Below, one piece after another: positions 17,060-26,414 of a stretch of 64,000 nucleotides of DNA. The notes below the pieces were generated by a model. The model had not been told where the DNA came from and searched no databases. It was given only the letters and a program-made list of their open reading frames with translations. The DNA comes from Hyphomonadaceae bacterium ML37 (GTDB taxonomy: Bacteria > Pseudomonadota > Alphaproteobacteria > Caulobacterales > Maricaulaceae): assembly GCA_027627685.1 (NCBI GenBank), contig CP091241.1:1106347-1170346 (forward strand). Reading direction: 5' to 3'. The position numbers were made by a program, and so were the translations under genes. Numbering within the stretch: the first letter of the stretch is position 1; the number at the start of each line of letters is the position of its first letter.

Positions 17060-17218
17060 AGATCCATGCTAACGGGGCAGGCGCGCCCCGTCATGGCTTG
17101 CGTGCGGATAATCCCCGACTAAAGGGCGCGTGTGTGGAAAACTGGCCGCCCGATTGAACCCGAAGGCGGCGCGGGCGCACCCTTCCCGTACACTTGCGTA
17201 TCAATCGAGGCGTCAATC

Positions 17219-17776
17219 ATGGCCGTCACCCAAGCCGAACGCGCGCTGGACGCGTTTCTGGCCGCCGCCGCCCGCACCGGGCAGGCCCGCGCTCAGGACG
17301 CGCTGGCAAGGCGCTGGCAGCCGCGCCTGATCGCCCATGCCTGGCGGCTGACGGGCGACATGGAGCTGGCGCGCGAGGCGGTGCAGGACGCCTGGGTGGA
17401 GATCATCACCGGGCTGCACCGGCTGCGTGAGGATCGCGCGTTCGCCCTGTGGGCCTGGCGCATCACCACAAGGCGCTGCGCCCGGCTGATCGGCGGGCGT
17501 CAGGCCCGGCGGCGGCTGCAGGCGGCGGCTCTGGCCGAACCGCCCCCGCCCCCGGCCACCGACCCGGAACGCGGCGCCGACGCGGCGCGCATTGCTGAGG
17601 CCATGCAGTCCCTGCCGCCCGCCCAGCGTGCGGCCATGTGGCTGTTTCATATTGAAGATTTGAGCGTCGCGGAGATCGCCGTGGCGCTGGACGTTCCGGT
17701 GGGCACGGTCAAGACCCGCCTCATGCACGCGCGGCGCACGCTGCGCGACACCCTCACAGGAGGAGACGATGTCTGA
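17219..17776 (+). CDS. ECF-type RNA polymerase sigma factor
   Basis: About 185 residues starting MAVTQAERALDAFLAAAART, with GAGG 8 bases upstream. Region 2 is at about 25-95 (RLTGDMELAREAVQDAWVEI, RAFALWAWRITTRRCARLI). Region 4 is at about 125-180 (SLPPAQRAAMWLFHIEDLSV, AEIAVALDVPVGTVKTRLMH). The stop overlaps the start of a small membrane protein by 8 bp, so that protein may be its regulatory partner. Regulon and signal are unknown. Confidence 0.9.
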   Translation: MAVTQAERALDAFLAAAARTGQARAQDALARRWQPRLIAHAWRLTGDMELAREAVQDAWVEIITGLHRLREDRAFALWAWRITTRRCARLIGGRQARRRLQAAALAEPPPPPATDPERGADAARIAEAMQSLPPAQRAAMWLFHIEDLSVAEIAVALDVPVGTVKTRLMHARRTLRDTLTGGDDV

Positions 17777-18146
17777 CATCGACCGTCTGATCGAAGAAAC
17801 CCTCGACCATGAAGACGCCGAGCTGCGCCGGGCGCTGGGCGAGGAGCCGGGCTTTATCGCCAGCGCGTTCGGCACGCTGCGCGGACCCGGCGCCTGGCCG
17901 CGCCAGGTCATGTTCGCCGCTCAGACGGTGATGTTTTTCGTCAGCGTCTGGTTCGCCTGGGAATTCTTTCAGGCCGAGACTGTGCTGGAGGCGCTGCGCT
18001 GGGGCCTGCCCTCAGCCGTGCTGATGCTGGGCGCGCTGGTGGTGAAGACCTCCATGGCGGCGTTCCTGACCGAGCACCGCCTGCTGATGGAGATCCGCCG
18101 GCTGGAGCTCAGGGTCGAGCGGATGCGCAGCTCAGGTCAGGCCTGA
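17769..18146 (+). CDS. Small two-TM membrane protein paired with ECF sigma factor (DUF6768-like)
   Basis: A 125-residue protein. The acidic N-terminus (MSDIDRLIEETLDHEDAELR) is followed by two membrane segments (about 45-65 VMFAAQTVMFFVSVWFAWEF; about 75-95 LPSAVLMLGALVVKTSMAAF) and a charged C-terminal helix (LLMEIRRLELRVERMR). The arrangement with the sigma gene and 8-bp overlap suggests an anti-sigma or sensor role. No zinc anti-sigma motif is present, so this is inference from context only. Confidence 0.7.
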   Translation: MSDIDRLIEETLDHEDAELRRALGEEPGFIASAFGTLRGPGAWPRQVMFAAQTVMFFVSVWFAWEFFQAETVLEALRWGLPSAVLMLGALVVKTSMAAFLTEHRLLMEIRRLELRVERMRSSGQA

Positions 18147-18547
18147 ACCGACGCCTGGATGCGCGCGACCATGGAGGAGAGGCCGTTGGAGCGCTGGGGG
18201 GAGAGATGCTCGGCCAGGCCGATGCGGCCCAGCACGGCTTTGGGGTCAATCGCCTCGGCCTCCTGCGGGCTGCGCCCGTCATAGAGGCGCACCAGCAGGG
18301 CCACCAGGCCCTTGACGATATGAGCGTCAGACTCGCCGCGCAGGCGCAGGCGGTTTTGAGCGTCATGGTCCAGCACCAGCCAGACCTGGCTGACGCAGCC
18401 CTTGACCTTGGTGGCCTCGTTGCGCTCGTCCGGCGCCAGCGGAGGCAGGGCATGGCCCAGCTCGATCAGATAGCGGTATCGCTCTTCCCAATCGTCCAGG
18501 AAGTCGAATTCCTCGACCAGGGCTTCGATGTCGTCATTCACGCTCAT
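18137..18547 (-). CDS. sufE: SufE-family sulfur acceptor protein
   Basis: About 136 residues. The active-site cysteine is Cys51 in VKGCVSQVWLVLD. Flanking family features are FDFLDDWEERYRYLIELG and DAHIVKGLVALLVRLYDG. SufE accepts persulfide sulfur from SufS for Fe-S cluster assembly. The ATG at 18547 is chosen over a TTG at 18556. The 3' end overlaps the convergent membrane-protein gene by 10 bp. No other suf genes are in the window; erpA at 42578 is the nearest functional relative. Confidence 0.9.
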   Translation of the reverse strand: MSVNDDIEALVEEFDFLDDWEERYRYLIELGHALPPLAPDERNEATKVKGCVSQVWLVLDHDAQNRLRLRGESDAHIVKGLVALLVRLYDGRSPQEAEAIDPKAVLGRIGLAEHLSPQRSNGLSSMVARIQASVQA

Positions 18548-18762
18548 GGCGGACAAACCTAGACCGTCCCGCCTGCGCGGCGATAGCGCCCGTCGCAGGC
18601 GGTGACGGGAGGGAATTTATCGATCGATATTGTCAAAGCTTTCCGGATTTATGATCTCGATCCGATTGGTCCAGAGGCCGATGCCAGCCTGTCATCCATT
18701 GTCAGTTGGCAGCGGGAGACGGAGGGCGCACGCTGAACTGCGCCATGTAACGGAGACACGCC

Positions 18763-19077
18763 ATGATCACCCTTCTTGCCGCCAGCCTCGCCCTGACCCC
18801 CGCGCCGGATATGAACGAGGTGGATCTGCACATCTATTGTCACGCGCAGGCCGGCATCATGACGCAGTATCTCGCCGATACGCAATTTGCTGAAAACCTG
18901 ATGATAGAGACGGCTCAATGGCTGGACCGCGCGGTCGCCGATGGCCGCACCACGCAGGACCATATTTCCGGGATGCAGGCCGCGCTCTTCCCGATCAATC
19001 AGGAACTCATCCTCGCCGACGATGTGGCTGCGCTCGAAAAGCGCTTTGAGCCGTGTGAGGACGCCTTCGGGGGGTAG
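18763..19077 (+). CDS. Hypothetical small, probably exported protein
   Basis: A 104-residue protein I do not recognise. It begins with a short hydrophobic segment (MITLLAASLALTPAPDM) that could be a signal peptide, followed by a mostly helical domain with two cysteines (IYCHAQAG and FEPCEDAF) that might form a disulfide. GGAG lies upstream of the ATG. It is followed by the strong terminator at 19112-19143. Short and without homology that I can name; coding status is likely but not certain. Confidence 0.55.
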   Translation: MITLLAASLALTPAPDMNEVDLHIYCHAQAGIMTQYLADTQFAENLMIETAQWLDRAVADGRTTQDHISGMQAALFPINQELILADDVAALEKRFEPCEDAFGG

Positions 19078-19111
19078 GGGGTGTGAACACCGGGATGCCA
19101 GTGCGGAAAAC

Positions 19112-19143
19112 AAAAAAGCCCCGCCGTGTCCGGCGGGGCTTTT
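19112..19143. terminator. Bidirectional intrinsic terminator
   Basis: A-run, then stem AGCCCCGCCG (19117-19126), loop TGTC, complementary CGGCGGGGCT (19131-19140) and TTTT. The A-run on the left and T-run on the right let it act on both strands, ending the rightward small gene and the leftward icd gene. Confidence 0.9.
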
Positions 19144-19166
19144 CAGAAGACGTCAGGTGATAAAGT

Positions 19167-20384
19167 CTAGCCGTTCATGGCCTTGGCGAAGCGTTCGCCG
19201 ACCGTGTCCAGGAAGCCTTCGGTGGACAGCCAGCCCTGCTGGTCGCCGACCAGGAGAGCGAGGTCCTTGGTCATGTAGCCGGACTCAACGGTCTTGATAA
19301 CGGTCTGCTCCAGCTTGTCGGCGAAATCCATGACCGCCTGATTGCCGTCCATCTTGCCACGGAAGTGCAGGCCGCGCGTCCAGGCGAAGATAGAGGCGAT
19401 GGAGTTGGTGGAGGTCTTCTCGCCGCGCTGGTGCTGGCGGTAGTGACGCGTCACCGTGCCGTGGGCGGCCTCGGCTTCGACGGTCTTGCCGTCCGGCGTC
19501 ATCAGCACCGATGTCATCAGGCCCAGCGAGCCGAAGCCTTGCGCCACCGTGTCGGACTGCACGTCGCCATCGTAGTTTTTGCACGCCCAGACAAAGCCGC
19601 CGGACCATTTGAGCGCCGAGGCGACCATGTCGTCGATCAGCCGGTGCTCATAGGTGATCTTCTTGGCTTCGAACGCGTCCTTGAACTCGGCCTGATAGAT
19701 CTCCTCGAACAGATCCTTGAAGCGGCCGTCATAGGCTTTCAGGATCGTGTTCTTGGTGGAGAGATAGACCGGCCAGCCGCGCTCCAGCCCATAGCGCAGC
19801 GAGGCGCGGGCAAAATCGCGGATGGACTCGTCGACATTATACATACCCATGGCCACGCCCGAGGACGGGAATTTGTAGATTTCGTGGGTCACCGGCTCGG
19901 AGCCGTCTTCGGGCGTGAAGGTCAGGGTGAGCGTGCCAGGGCCGGGCACCAGCATGTCGGTGGCGCGGTACTGGTCGCCAAAGGCGTGACGGCCGATCAC
20001 GATGGGGCGGGTCCAGCCGGGCACCAGGCGCGGGACGCTCTTGATCACGATGGGTTCGCGGAACACCACCCCGCCCAGAATGTTGCGGATGGTGCCGTTG
20101 GGCGAGCGCCACATTTTCTTGAGGCCGAACTCCTCCACCCGCTGCTCGTCCGGGGTGATGGTGGCGCATTTCACGCCCACGCCGTAATGCTTGATCGCCT
20201 CAGCCGATTCCACGGTGATCTGGTCGTCGGTCTCGTCGCGCTTTTCAATCGACAGGTCGTAGTATTTCAGGTCGATATCGAGATAGGGCAGGATCAGCTT
20301 GTCCTTGATCAGCGCCCAGATGATGCGGGTCATCTCGTCGCCGTCGAGTTCAACGACCGGGGTGTCGACTTTGATCTTGGCCAT
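19167..20384 (-). CDS. icd: NADP-dependent isocitrate dehydrogenase
   Basis: A 405-residue homodimeric (type II) enzyme like that of alphaproteobacteria and eukaryotes. It starts [20 protein letters not shown] and includes the substrate-binding stretch [14 protein letters not shown] and the metal/cofactor region [16 protein letters not shown]. The family signature [20 protein letters not shown] and nucleotide-binding [12 protein letters not shown] are also present. It converts isocitrate to 2-oxoglutarate in the TCA cycle and competes with isocitrate lyase (51620-52915) at the glyoxylate branch point. The ATG at 20384 is chosen by homology; a much longer upstream extension is not supported. 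Confidence 0.95.
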   Translation of the reverse strand: MAKIKVDTPVVELDGDEMTRIIWALIKDKLILPYLDIDLKYYDLSIEKRDETDDQITVESAEAIKHYGVGVKCATITPDEQRVEEFGLKKMWRSPNGTIRNILGGVVFREPIVIKSVPRLVPGWTRPIVIGRHAFGDQYRATDMLVPGPGTLTLTFTPEDGSEPVTHEIYKFPSSGVAMGMYNVDESIRDFARASLRYGLERGWPVYLSTKNTILKAYDGRFKDLFEEIYQAEFKDAFEAKKITYEHRLIDDMVASALKWSGGFVWACKNYDGDVQSDTVAQGFGSLGLMTSVLMTPDGKTVEAEAAHGTVTRHYRQHQRGEKTSTNSIASIFAWTRGLHFRGKMDGNQAVMDFADKLEQTVIKTVESGYMTKDLALLVGDQQGWLSTEGFLDTVGERFAKAMNG

Positions 20385-20507
20385 GGGGATCTCTTCTGTT
20401 TGGCGTGAGGCGCGCTGCGTCCGCACGGGCGGCGGCGCGCGCAATGGGGGGTGGACGAATGTTGCGGCGGTGTCTAGCACCCCGGCGCAGCCATAGAAAG
20501 GGCGCCC

Positions 20508-21293
20508 ATGAACCCCGCCGGGCCTGAGATTGAGACGGTCAGCGCCGAGACGGGCGCCCCCGCGCCTGTTTTCATTCTGGTCGCCCCGCAGCTGGGCGAG
20601 AATATCGGCGCATGCGCGCGGGTGATGGGCAATTTCGCGATTCCCGACCTGCGCCTGGTGGCGCCGCGCGATGGCTGGCCGAACCCGGCGGCCCAGACCA
20701 TGGCGGCGGGCTCGCCGGTGCTGGAGCGCGCGGCGGTGTTTGACACGCTCGATGAGGCCGTGGCCGATTGCCAGGTGCTCTACGCCACCACGGCGCGCCC
20801 GCGCGGCATGGTCAAGCCGGTGCTGACCGGGCGCGAGGCGATGGCGCGGGCGCGCACTCATATAGACTCAGGCGAGCGCGTCGGCGTGTTGTTCGGGGCG
20901 GAGAAGTCGGGTCTGCCCAATGAGGCGGTGACGCGCGCGACCGCCATTCTGACCCTGCCGGTGGACCCGGGCTTCGCTTCGCTGAACCTGGCCATGGCGT
21001 GCGGCGTGATCGCCCATGAATGGCGCGCAGGCGATCCGGTCCCGGCGCCGTTCGAGACGCTGCCGGATCGGGCTTCGGCGGCGGAGATGGAAGGTCTTTA
21101 CGGCCATCTGCAGGATGAGCTCGACCGGGCGGGTTTCTTCTATCCGCCGGAAAAGACGCCGCTGATGATGCAGAACCTGATCAATATCTTCGCGCGCGGC
21201 GGCCTCACCGAACAGGAAGTGCGCACGCTGAGGGGCGTCATCAAGGCGCTCACCATCGGGCGGGGCAAGGCGCGGGTGGTCCGAAAGGACTAG
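20508..21293 (+). CDS. trmJ: TrmJ-family tRNA/rRNA methyltransferase (SPOUT)
   Basis: A 261-residue SPOUT-class RNA methyltransferase. The N-terminal [20 protein letters not shown] motif and the knotted SAM-binding region [18 protein letters not shown], then [17 protein letters not shown], are typical of TrmJ (2'-O-methylation at tRNA position 32). The C-terminal helical extension ([20 protein letters not shown], then [16 protein letters not shown]) is the TrmJ-specific tail. It lies just upstream of rpsB but separated by a leader of about 200 bp. Confidence 0.88.
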   Translation: MNPAGPEIETVSAETGAPAPVFILVAPQLGENIGACARVMGNFAIPDLRLVAPRDGWPNPAAQTMAAGSPVLERAAVFDTLDEAVADCQVLYATTARPRGMVKPVLTGREAMARARTHIDSGERVGVLFGAEKSGLPNEAVTRATAILTLPVDPGFASLNLAMACGVIAHEWRAGDPVPAPFETLPDRASAAEMEGLYGHLQDELDRAGFFYPPEKTPLMMQNLINIFARGGLTEQEVRTLRGVIKALTIGRGKARVVRKD

Positions 21294-21413
21294 CGGGCGG
21301 CGGCTCACCGCGCTTGCAGCGCTGCGCTGAGACCCGTATAAGCGCGCGCGATCCCGCACGTGGGGCTCGGCGCGCCATGGGGTGCGTCGCTCCGGTGCCG
21401 TGTCCGGTTTTCT

Positions 21414-21481
21414 TGTCTGTCCATTCAAGCGGGCAGACAGGCCGGTTCGGCTCCGCCCCACGGAGGCCAACCGGAAAAGGA
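21414..21481 (+). promoter_or_regulatory. Structured rpsB 5' leader (possible S2 autoregulatory RNA)
   Basis: Two adjacent hairpins can form just before rpsB. The first pairs TGTCTGTCC (21414-21422) with GGGCAGACA (21431-21439). The second pairs CCGGTT (21442-21447) with AACCGG (21469-21474), extended by GGCTCCG/CGGAGGCC with one bulge. The second overlaps the start of the purine-rich GGAAAAGGA (21473-21481) ribosome binding site. Ribosomal protein S2 is autoregulated through leader RNAs in other bacteria; that this one is such a leader is inference. Confidence 0.45.
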
Positions 21482-21490
21482 CCGATCAAA

Positions 21491-22348
21491 ATGGCTCTTC
21501 CTGAATTCTCCATGCGTCAGCTGCTTGAAGCCGGCGCACACTTTGGACACCAGACCCACCGCTGGAACCCGAAGATGCAATCGTTCATCTTCGGCGAACG
21601 CTCGGGCATCCACATCATCGACCTGTCCCAGACCGTGCCGCTGCTGCACCAGGCTCTGGTGAAGGTGCGCGAAGTCGCCGCCGGCGGCGGACGCGTGCTG
21701 TTCGTCGGCACCAAGCGCCAGGCCTCCGAGCCGGTCGCTCTGGCCGCTCAGCGCTGCGCGCAATACTATATGAATCACCGCTGGCTGGGCGGCACGCTGA
21801 CCAACTGGGCGACGATCTCGCGCTCCATCGCGCGTCTGCGCGAGCTGGAAGGCTTGCTGGACGCCGAAGGCGGACCCCAGGGCCTGACCAAGAAAGAAAC
21901 GCTGATGCTGACGCGCGAGCGCGAAAAGCTCGAGCGTTCGCTGGGCGGCATCAAGCAGATGGGCGGCACGCCGAGCCTGATGTTCGTGATCGACACTAAT
22001 AAAGAGGCGATCGCGATCCAGGAAGCCAAACGCCTGGGCATCCCGGTGGTGGCCATCGTGGACACCAACTCCGATCCCGACGCCATCGACTTCCCGATCC
22101 CGGGCAATGATGACGCCGCCCGCGCCATCGCGCTGTATTGCGATCTGATCGCCGACGCGGTGCTGGACGGCATCACCGACAGCCAGGCCTCGTTCGGCAT
22201 GGACCTGGGCGCCAGCGAGGCGCCGAGCGCCAACGCGCTGGGCCTGGACGAGATGAAGACCGAGGCGCCCGCGGAACCGGCCAAGGCCGCTGAACCTGCT
22301 GCGGCCCCCGCGGCGGAAGAGGCAGAAGCCGGCGCCAAAGCCGAATAG
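21491..22348 (+). CDS. rpsB: 30S ribosomal protein S2
   Basis: A 285-residue protein starting [20 protein letters not shown]. Family blocks include [37 protein letters not shown] and [20 protein letters not shown]. Longer than the E. coli protein because of an Ala/Glu-rich tail (about 240-285), which is common in alphaproteobacteria. First gene of the rpsB-tsf pair. Confidence 0.97.
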   Translation: MALPEFSMRQLLEAGAHFGHQTHRWNPKMQSFIFGERSGIHIIDLSQTVPLLHQALVKVREVAAGGGRVLFVGTKRQASEPVALAAQRCAQYYMNHRWLGGTLTNWATISRSIARLRELEGLLDAEGGPQGLTKKETLMLTREREKLERSLGGIKQMGGTPSLMFVIDTNKEAIAIQEAKRLGIPVVAIVDTNSDPDAIDFPIPGNDDAARAIALYCDLIADAVLDGITDSQASFGMDLGASEAPSANALGLDEMKTEAPAEPAKAAEPAAAPAAEEAEAGAKAE

Positions 22349-22372
22349 GCCTGGCGTCAGACCCATGACACA

Positions 22373-22400
22373 GCCGGCCGGGGCGCTCGCTCCGGCCGGC
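22373..22400. promoter_or_regulatory. Hairpin between rpsB and tsf
   Basis: GCCGGCCGG (22373-22381) pairs with CCGGCCGGC (22392-22400) around a 10-base loop, in the 111-bp gap between rpsB and tsf. No U-tract follows, so it may set the S2/EF-Ts ratio by partial termination or mRNA processing rather than terminate fully. Confidence 0.5.
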
Positions 22401-22459
22401 GCCACATAACAGACGTCCGCCCCCAAGGCGCGCGCAACGCGACGTAAGGAGACCTCCCC

Positions 22460-23392
22460 ATGGCCGAGATCACCGCCGCCCTCGTCAAGGAGCTTCGTGA
22501 GAAGACCGGCGCAGGCATGATGGACTGCAAAAAAGCCCTGTCGGAAACCAATGGCGATCTGGAAGCCGCCATCGACTGGCTGCGCACCAAAGGCCTGTCC
22601 AAGGCCGCCAAGAAAGCTGACCGCGTGGCCGCTGAAGGCCTGGTGGCCGTGGCTGCCCACGCGCGCGGCGCCGGCATGGCGGCTGCTGCGGTGGAAGTGA
22701 ATTCCGAAACCGACTTCGTGGCGCGCAACGCCCAGTTCCAGGCCGCCGTGGCCGAGATCGCCGGCCTGGCGGTGGACGCCGCCGACCTGGCGGCTCTGCA
22801 GGCCGCTACGACCAAGTCGGGCGCCAGCGTGTCGGACATGCTGACCAATCTGATCGCAACCATCGGCGAGCACATGTCGGTGCGCCGCATGGCGACCCTG
22901 TCGGTGGATGCGGGCGTGGTGGCGCACTACGTGCACAACGCCGCGGCTGAAAACATGGGCAAGATCGGGGTTCTGGTGGCGCTCAAATCCACCGGCGACC
23001 AGGGCGTGCTGAACGAGCTGGGCCGCAAGATCGCCATGCACGTGGCGGCGACCGCTCCGGCGGCGACCACCGAAGCGGAAGTCGACGCCGAGCTGGTGGC
23101 GCGCGAGCGCGAAGTGTTCGCGGCCTCGGCGCGCGAATCGGGCAAGCCGGACAACATCATCGAAAAGATGGTCGAAGGCCGCATCCGCAAGTTCTTCGAG
23201 GAAGTGGTGCTGCTCAAGCAGTCCTTCGTGCTCGATCCTGACAAGACCGTCGCCGAAGCGGTGAAAGCCGCTGAAGGCCCCGCCGGCGCGCCCATCGAGC
23301 TCACGGGCTTCGTGCGCATGGTGCTGGGCGAAGGCGTCGAGAAGAAGCAGGAAGACTTTGCGGCGGAAGTCGCAGCGATGACCAAAAGCTAG
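22460..23392 (+). CDS. tsf: Elongation factor Ts
   Basis: A 310-residue EF-Ts. N-terminal UBA-like part [37 protein letters not shown] and the core motif [15 protein letters not shown] contact EF-Tu. The full-length two-subdomain core and C-terminal helical module are present. It exchanges GDP on EF-Tu. AAGGAG precedes the ATG. Confidence 0.97.
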   Translation: MAEITAALVKELREKTGAGMMDCKKALSETNGDLEAAIDWLRTKGLSKAAKKADRVAAEGLVAVAAHARGAGMAAAAVEVNSETDFVARNAQFQAAVAEIAGLAVDAADLAALQAATTKSGASVSDMLTNLIATIGEHMSVRRMATLSVDAGVVAHYVHNAAAENMGKIGVLVALKSTGDQGVLNELGRKIAMHVAATAPAATTEAEVDAELVAREREVFAASARESGKPDNIIEKMVEGRIRKFFEEVVLLKQSFVLDPDKTVAEAVKAAEGPAGAPIELTGFVRMVLGEGVEKKQEDFAAEVAAMTKS

Positions 23393-23399
23393 ACAGCTT

Positions 23400-23431
23400 C
23401 AGGGCCCGGCGGATCGCTCCGCCGGGCCCTG
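23400..23431. terminator. GC-rich hairpin between tsf and pyrH (terminator or attenuator)
   Basis: A perfect 14-bp stem: CAGGGCCCGGCGGA (23400-23413), loop TCGC, TCCGCCGGGCCCTG (23418-23431). It directly follows the tsf stop but lacks a U-run. It may be a Rho-assisted or partial terminator, since the gene order pyrH-frr continues on the same strand 43 bp later. Confidence 0.6.
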
Positions 23432-23473
23432 TCGCGTCCAGGCGAAGCGCCGGCGCACCAGGGAGGGCGATAC

Positions 23474-24250
23474 GTGAGCGAGACGTGTGACGAACGGTCC
23501 CGTCCGGTCCCCCAAGGGCCCTACCGGCGCGTGCTGCTGAAAGTCTCGGGCGAAGCCCTGATGGGCGCCGAACCTTATGGCATCGACATGAACACCGCCG
23601 ACCGAATCGCGCGCGAGATCGGCGAGGCGGTGGAGGCCGGTTATGAGCTGTGCCTGGTCATTGGCGGGGGCAATATCTTCCGCGGGCTGCAGGCCGCCGC
23701 CAAGGGCATGGAGCGCGCCGCCGCCGATTATATGGGCATGCTGGCCACCGTCATGAACGCGCTGGCCATGCAGACGGCGCTGGAGCGGGTGGGCGTGCCG
23801 ACGCGCGTCCAGTCGGCCATCCCCATGACCACCGTGTGCGAGCCCTATATCCGCCGGCGCGCCGTGCGCCATATGGAAAAGGGCCGGGTGGTGATTTTCG
23901 CCGCGGGCACCGGCAATCCCTTCTTCACCACCGACACAGCCGCAGCCCTGCGCGCGGCTGAAATGGGCTGCGACGCCTTGTTCAAGGGCACGGGCGTGGA
24001 CGGGGTCTATGACATGGACCCGCGCGGCCATCCCGAAGCCAAGCGGTTCGAGCGGCTGGATTATATTGACGTTCTGGCCCGCGACCTCAAAGTGATGGAC
24101 GCGTCGGCCGTAACGCTTATGCGCGACAACCAGATCCCCATCGTGGTGTTCAATATCCGCGAGCAGGGCGGTCTGGCCCGCGTGCTGGCCGGCAAGGGCA
24201 CCTGTACGGTCGTGGGCCCGCTGGACGGTGCGGCCCGCAAAGGCCGCTAG
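23474..24250 (+). CDS. pyrH: UMP kinase
   Basis: A 258-residue amino-acid-kinase family enzyme with [20 protein letters not shown] at the N-terminus. Further blocks are [24 protein letters not shown] and [20 protein letters not shown]. It phosphorylates UMP to UDP. The start is GTG (23474), with GGAGGG about 6 bases upstream. The N-terminal extension of about 18 residues before the conserved core is longer than in E. coli. Confidence 0.95.
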   Translation: MSETCDERSRPVPQGPYRRVLLKVSGEALMGAEPYGIDMNTADRIAREIGEAVEAGYELCLVIGGGNIFRGLQAAAKGMERAAADYMGMLATVMNALAMQTALERVGVPTRVQSAIPMTTVCEPYIRRRAVRHMEKGRVVIFAAGTGNPFFTTDTAAALRAAEMGCDALFKGTGVDGVYDMDPRGHPEAKRFERLDYIDVLARDLKVMDASAVTLMRDNQIPIVVFNIREQGGLARVLAGKGTCTVVGPLDGAARKGR

Positions 24251-24271
24251 AAACGCATTGAGGAGACGAGC

Positions 24272-24829
24272 ATGTCCGCCTTCAGCCTGAAAGATATCGA
24301 AAAGCGCATGGATGGCGCGGTCGAGGCGCTCAAGAAAGAGTTCGCCGGCCTGCGCGCCGGGCGCGCCAGCGCCGGACTGCTCGATCCGGTGAAAGTCGAC
24401 GCCTATGGCACGCTGACGCCGATCAACCAGGTCGGCACGATCGGCACGCCCGAGGCGCGCATGCTGTCGATTCAGGTGTGGGACCGCAATCTGGCCGGCG
24501 CGGTGGACAAAGCCATCAGAAATGCCGGACTTGGCCTCAATCCGGTCATGGAAGGCGCGATGATCCGCATTCCGATCCCGCCGCTGAACGAAGAGCGCCG
24601 GGCCGAACTGGCCAAGACGGCGGGCGCGTACGCCGAGCAGGCGCGCATCGCGGTGCGCAATGTGCGCCGGGACGGTATGGACGCGATTAAAAAAGCGGAG
24701 AAAGACGGCGATATGAGCGAGGACGAGCAGAAGAAATTCGCCGACCTGGTTCAGAAAGCCACCGATAACCGCATCGGCGAGATCGACTCGCTGTTGTCGA
24801 CCAAGCAGGAAGAAATCACGCAGGTCTGA
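24272..24829 (+). CDS. frr: Ribosome recycling factor
   Basis: A 185-residue RRF. Recognisable parts are [40 protein letters not shown], and [20 protein letters not shown]. It splits post-termination ribosomes with EF-G. It lies 21 bp after pyrH with its own GAGGAG site, the standard pyrH-frr pair. Confidence 0.97.
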   Translation: MSAFSLKDIEKRMDGAVEALKKEFAGLRAGRASAGLLDPVKVDAYGTLTPINQVGTIGTPEARMLSIQVWDRNLAGAVDKAIRNAGLGLNPVMEGAMIRIPIPPLNEERRAELAKTAGAYAEQARIAVRNVRRDGMDAIKKAEKDGDMSEDEQKKFADLVQKATDNRIGEIDSLLSTKQEEITQV

Positions 24830-24861
24830 GCCATGGGGCCAGACTCAAGGAGGCCGCCGAC

Positions 24862-25578
24862 ATGGCGCAGCCCGACGCCGCCGACCGGTCGCCGCGCCAT
24901 GTGACCATTATTATGGACGGCAACGGGCGCTGGGCTGCGGCGCGCGGCAAGCCGCGCGCTTTCGGCCATCAGGCGGGCGTGGAGGCGGTGCGCGAAACCG
25001 TGAGGGCGGCGGGCGATCTGGGCCTGACCCATCTTACCCTGTTCAGTTTTTCCACTGAAAACTGGCGCCGTCCGCGCGCCGAGATCGACACGCTGTTCGA
25101 TCTTTTGCGCCGCTTCGTCACGGCCGATCTCGAACGCCTGCATGGCGAGGGTGTGCGCATCCGCGTCATCGGCCGGCGCCAGGGCCTGACGCCGGACCTG
25201 ATCAAGACCATCGACCGTGTTGAAGCGCGCACGCGTGGCAACACGCGCTTTCACCTGACCATCGCTTTCAATTATGGCGGGCGCGACGAGCTGGTGCGCG
25301 CCGCGGCGCGGGCGGCGGCGGACCGGGGCGGGGATGTGTCGGCGCTGACCGAAGCGGACTTTGAACAATATCTCGACACCGCTGACCTGCCCGATCCCGA
25401 CCTGGTGATCCGCACCAGCGGCGAGCGGCGCCTGTCCAACTTCCTGCTGTGGCAGACCGCCTATGCCGAGCTGATTTTCATGGATGTGCTCTGGCCCGAT
25501 TTCGGCGAAGAGCATCTGCGCGCGGCGCTGGATGAATTCGCGCGCCGGGAGCGCCGATTCGGCGCCGTGCGGGCATGA
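24862..25578 (+). CDS. uppS: Isoprenyl transferase (undecaprenyl diphosphate synthase)
   Basis: A 238-residue cis-prenyltransferase. HVTIIMDGNGRWAAARGKPR contains catalytic Asp19; FSFSTENWRRP and IRTSGERRLSNFLLWQ are the substrate-binding motifs. It makes undecaprenyl diphosphate, the lipid carrier for peptidoglycan and O-antigen. AAGGAGG lies upstream. The last codons overlap cdsA by 4 bp (ATGA), so translation is coupled. Confidence 0.96.
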   Translation: MAQPDAADRSPRHVTIIMDGNGRWAAARGKPRAFGHQAGVEAVRETVRAAGDLGLTHLTLFSFSTENWRRPRAEIDTLFDLLRRFVTADLERLHGEGVRIRVIGRRQGLTPDLIKTIDRVEARTRGNTRFHLTIAFNYGGRDELVRAAARAAADRGGDVSALTEADFEQYLDTADLPDPDLVIRTSGERRLSNFLLWQTAYAELIFMDVLWPDFGEEHLRAALDEFARRERRFGAVRA

Positions 25579-26414
25579 CCTCTCCGCCTGTCCCTCGCAG
25601 GAACGGGGCGCCGGGCGATCCGGTTTTCCTGAGGCGGGTGCTGTCTGCGCTGGTGCTGGCGCCCGCCGCGCTGCTGCTGGTCTGGGCGGGCGGCACGCCC
25701 TTCTCAATCTTCATCGCCGCCTTCGCCGCCGCCATGGCGTGGGAATGGGTGCGCATGTCGGACAAGACCGCGCCGCCGCGCGCCTTCGCCATCGCCACCG
25801 GCACAGCGGTGGGCGCGGCCCTGCTCGCCGGACAGGCGCATCCCGGCTGGACAGCGGCGTGGATCGCGGGCGGGGCGGTGTTCGCCGGCCTCGACCGGCG
25901 CCGGCGCGGGCGCGCGTATGAAGCGGTGGCGGGTGTGGCTTACATCGCCCTGGCGGCCGCGGTTCTGGTGTCGCTGCGCGAAGGCGAGCAGGGCGGGCTG
26001 GCTGCGGTGCTGTTCCTGCTGGCGGTGGTCTGGGCGGCGGACACGTTTGCCTATCTGGCGGGCAGCTGGATCGGGGGGCCGAAGCTTCTGCCTGCCGCCA
26101 GCCCCAACAAGACCTGGGCCGGCCTTGCCGCCGGGCTCGCCTTCGGCATCGCGGCGGGAGCGGGCGTGGCGCAGCTGCTGGGCTTTGATCCGGTTTATGC
26201 CGCGCTGATCGCCGCGCCGACCGCCCTGGCCGCGGTGCTGGGCGATCTTGTCATGTCGCTGGCCAAGCGCCGCTTCGGTGTGAAAGATGCCGGTACGCTG
26301 ATCCCCGGTCATGGCGGCGTGCTGGACCGGGTGGATGCATTGATGATGGCGGTCCTGTTCGCCGGCGCCTGGCGCGCGGCAGGTCCCAATGGCTGGCCGG
26401 GGGCAGGATTATGA
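25575..26414 (+). CDS. cdsA: Phosphatidate cytidylyltransferase
   Basis: A 279-residue integral membrane protein with about seven hydrophobic segments. The CdsA signature is seen near the C-terminus: DLVMSLAKRRFGVKDAGTLI, then PGHGGVLDRVDALM. It makes CDP-diacylglycerol for phospholipid synthesis. It overlaps uppS by 4 bp and dxr by 4 bp. Confidence 0.94.
   Translation: MTSPPVPRRNGAPGDPVFLRRVLSALVLAPAALLLVWAGGTPFSIFIAAFAAAMAWEWVRMSDKTAPPRAFAIATGTAVGAALLAGQAHPGWTAAWIAGGAVFAGLDRRRRGRAYEAVAGVAYIALAAAVLVSLREGEQGGLAAVLFLLAVVWAADTFAYLAGSWIGGPKLLPAASPNKTWAGLAAGLAFGIAAGAGVAQLLGFDPVYAALIAAPTALAAVLGDLVMSLAKRRFGVKDAGTLIPGHGGVLDRVDALMMAVLFAGAWRAAGPNGWPGAGL

Noticed and set aside
20385-20861. N-terminal extension of isocitrate dehydrogenase
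   Set aside because: The open frame continues upstream but the sequence is low-complexity, overlaps the divergent trmJ gene and precedes the conserved start [10 protein letters not shown].
21425-23041. Long leftward open frame opposite rpsB and tsf
   Set aside because: Antisense to two ribosome-associated core genes, composition typical of shadow frames.
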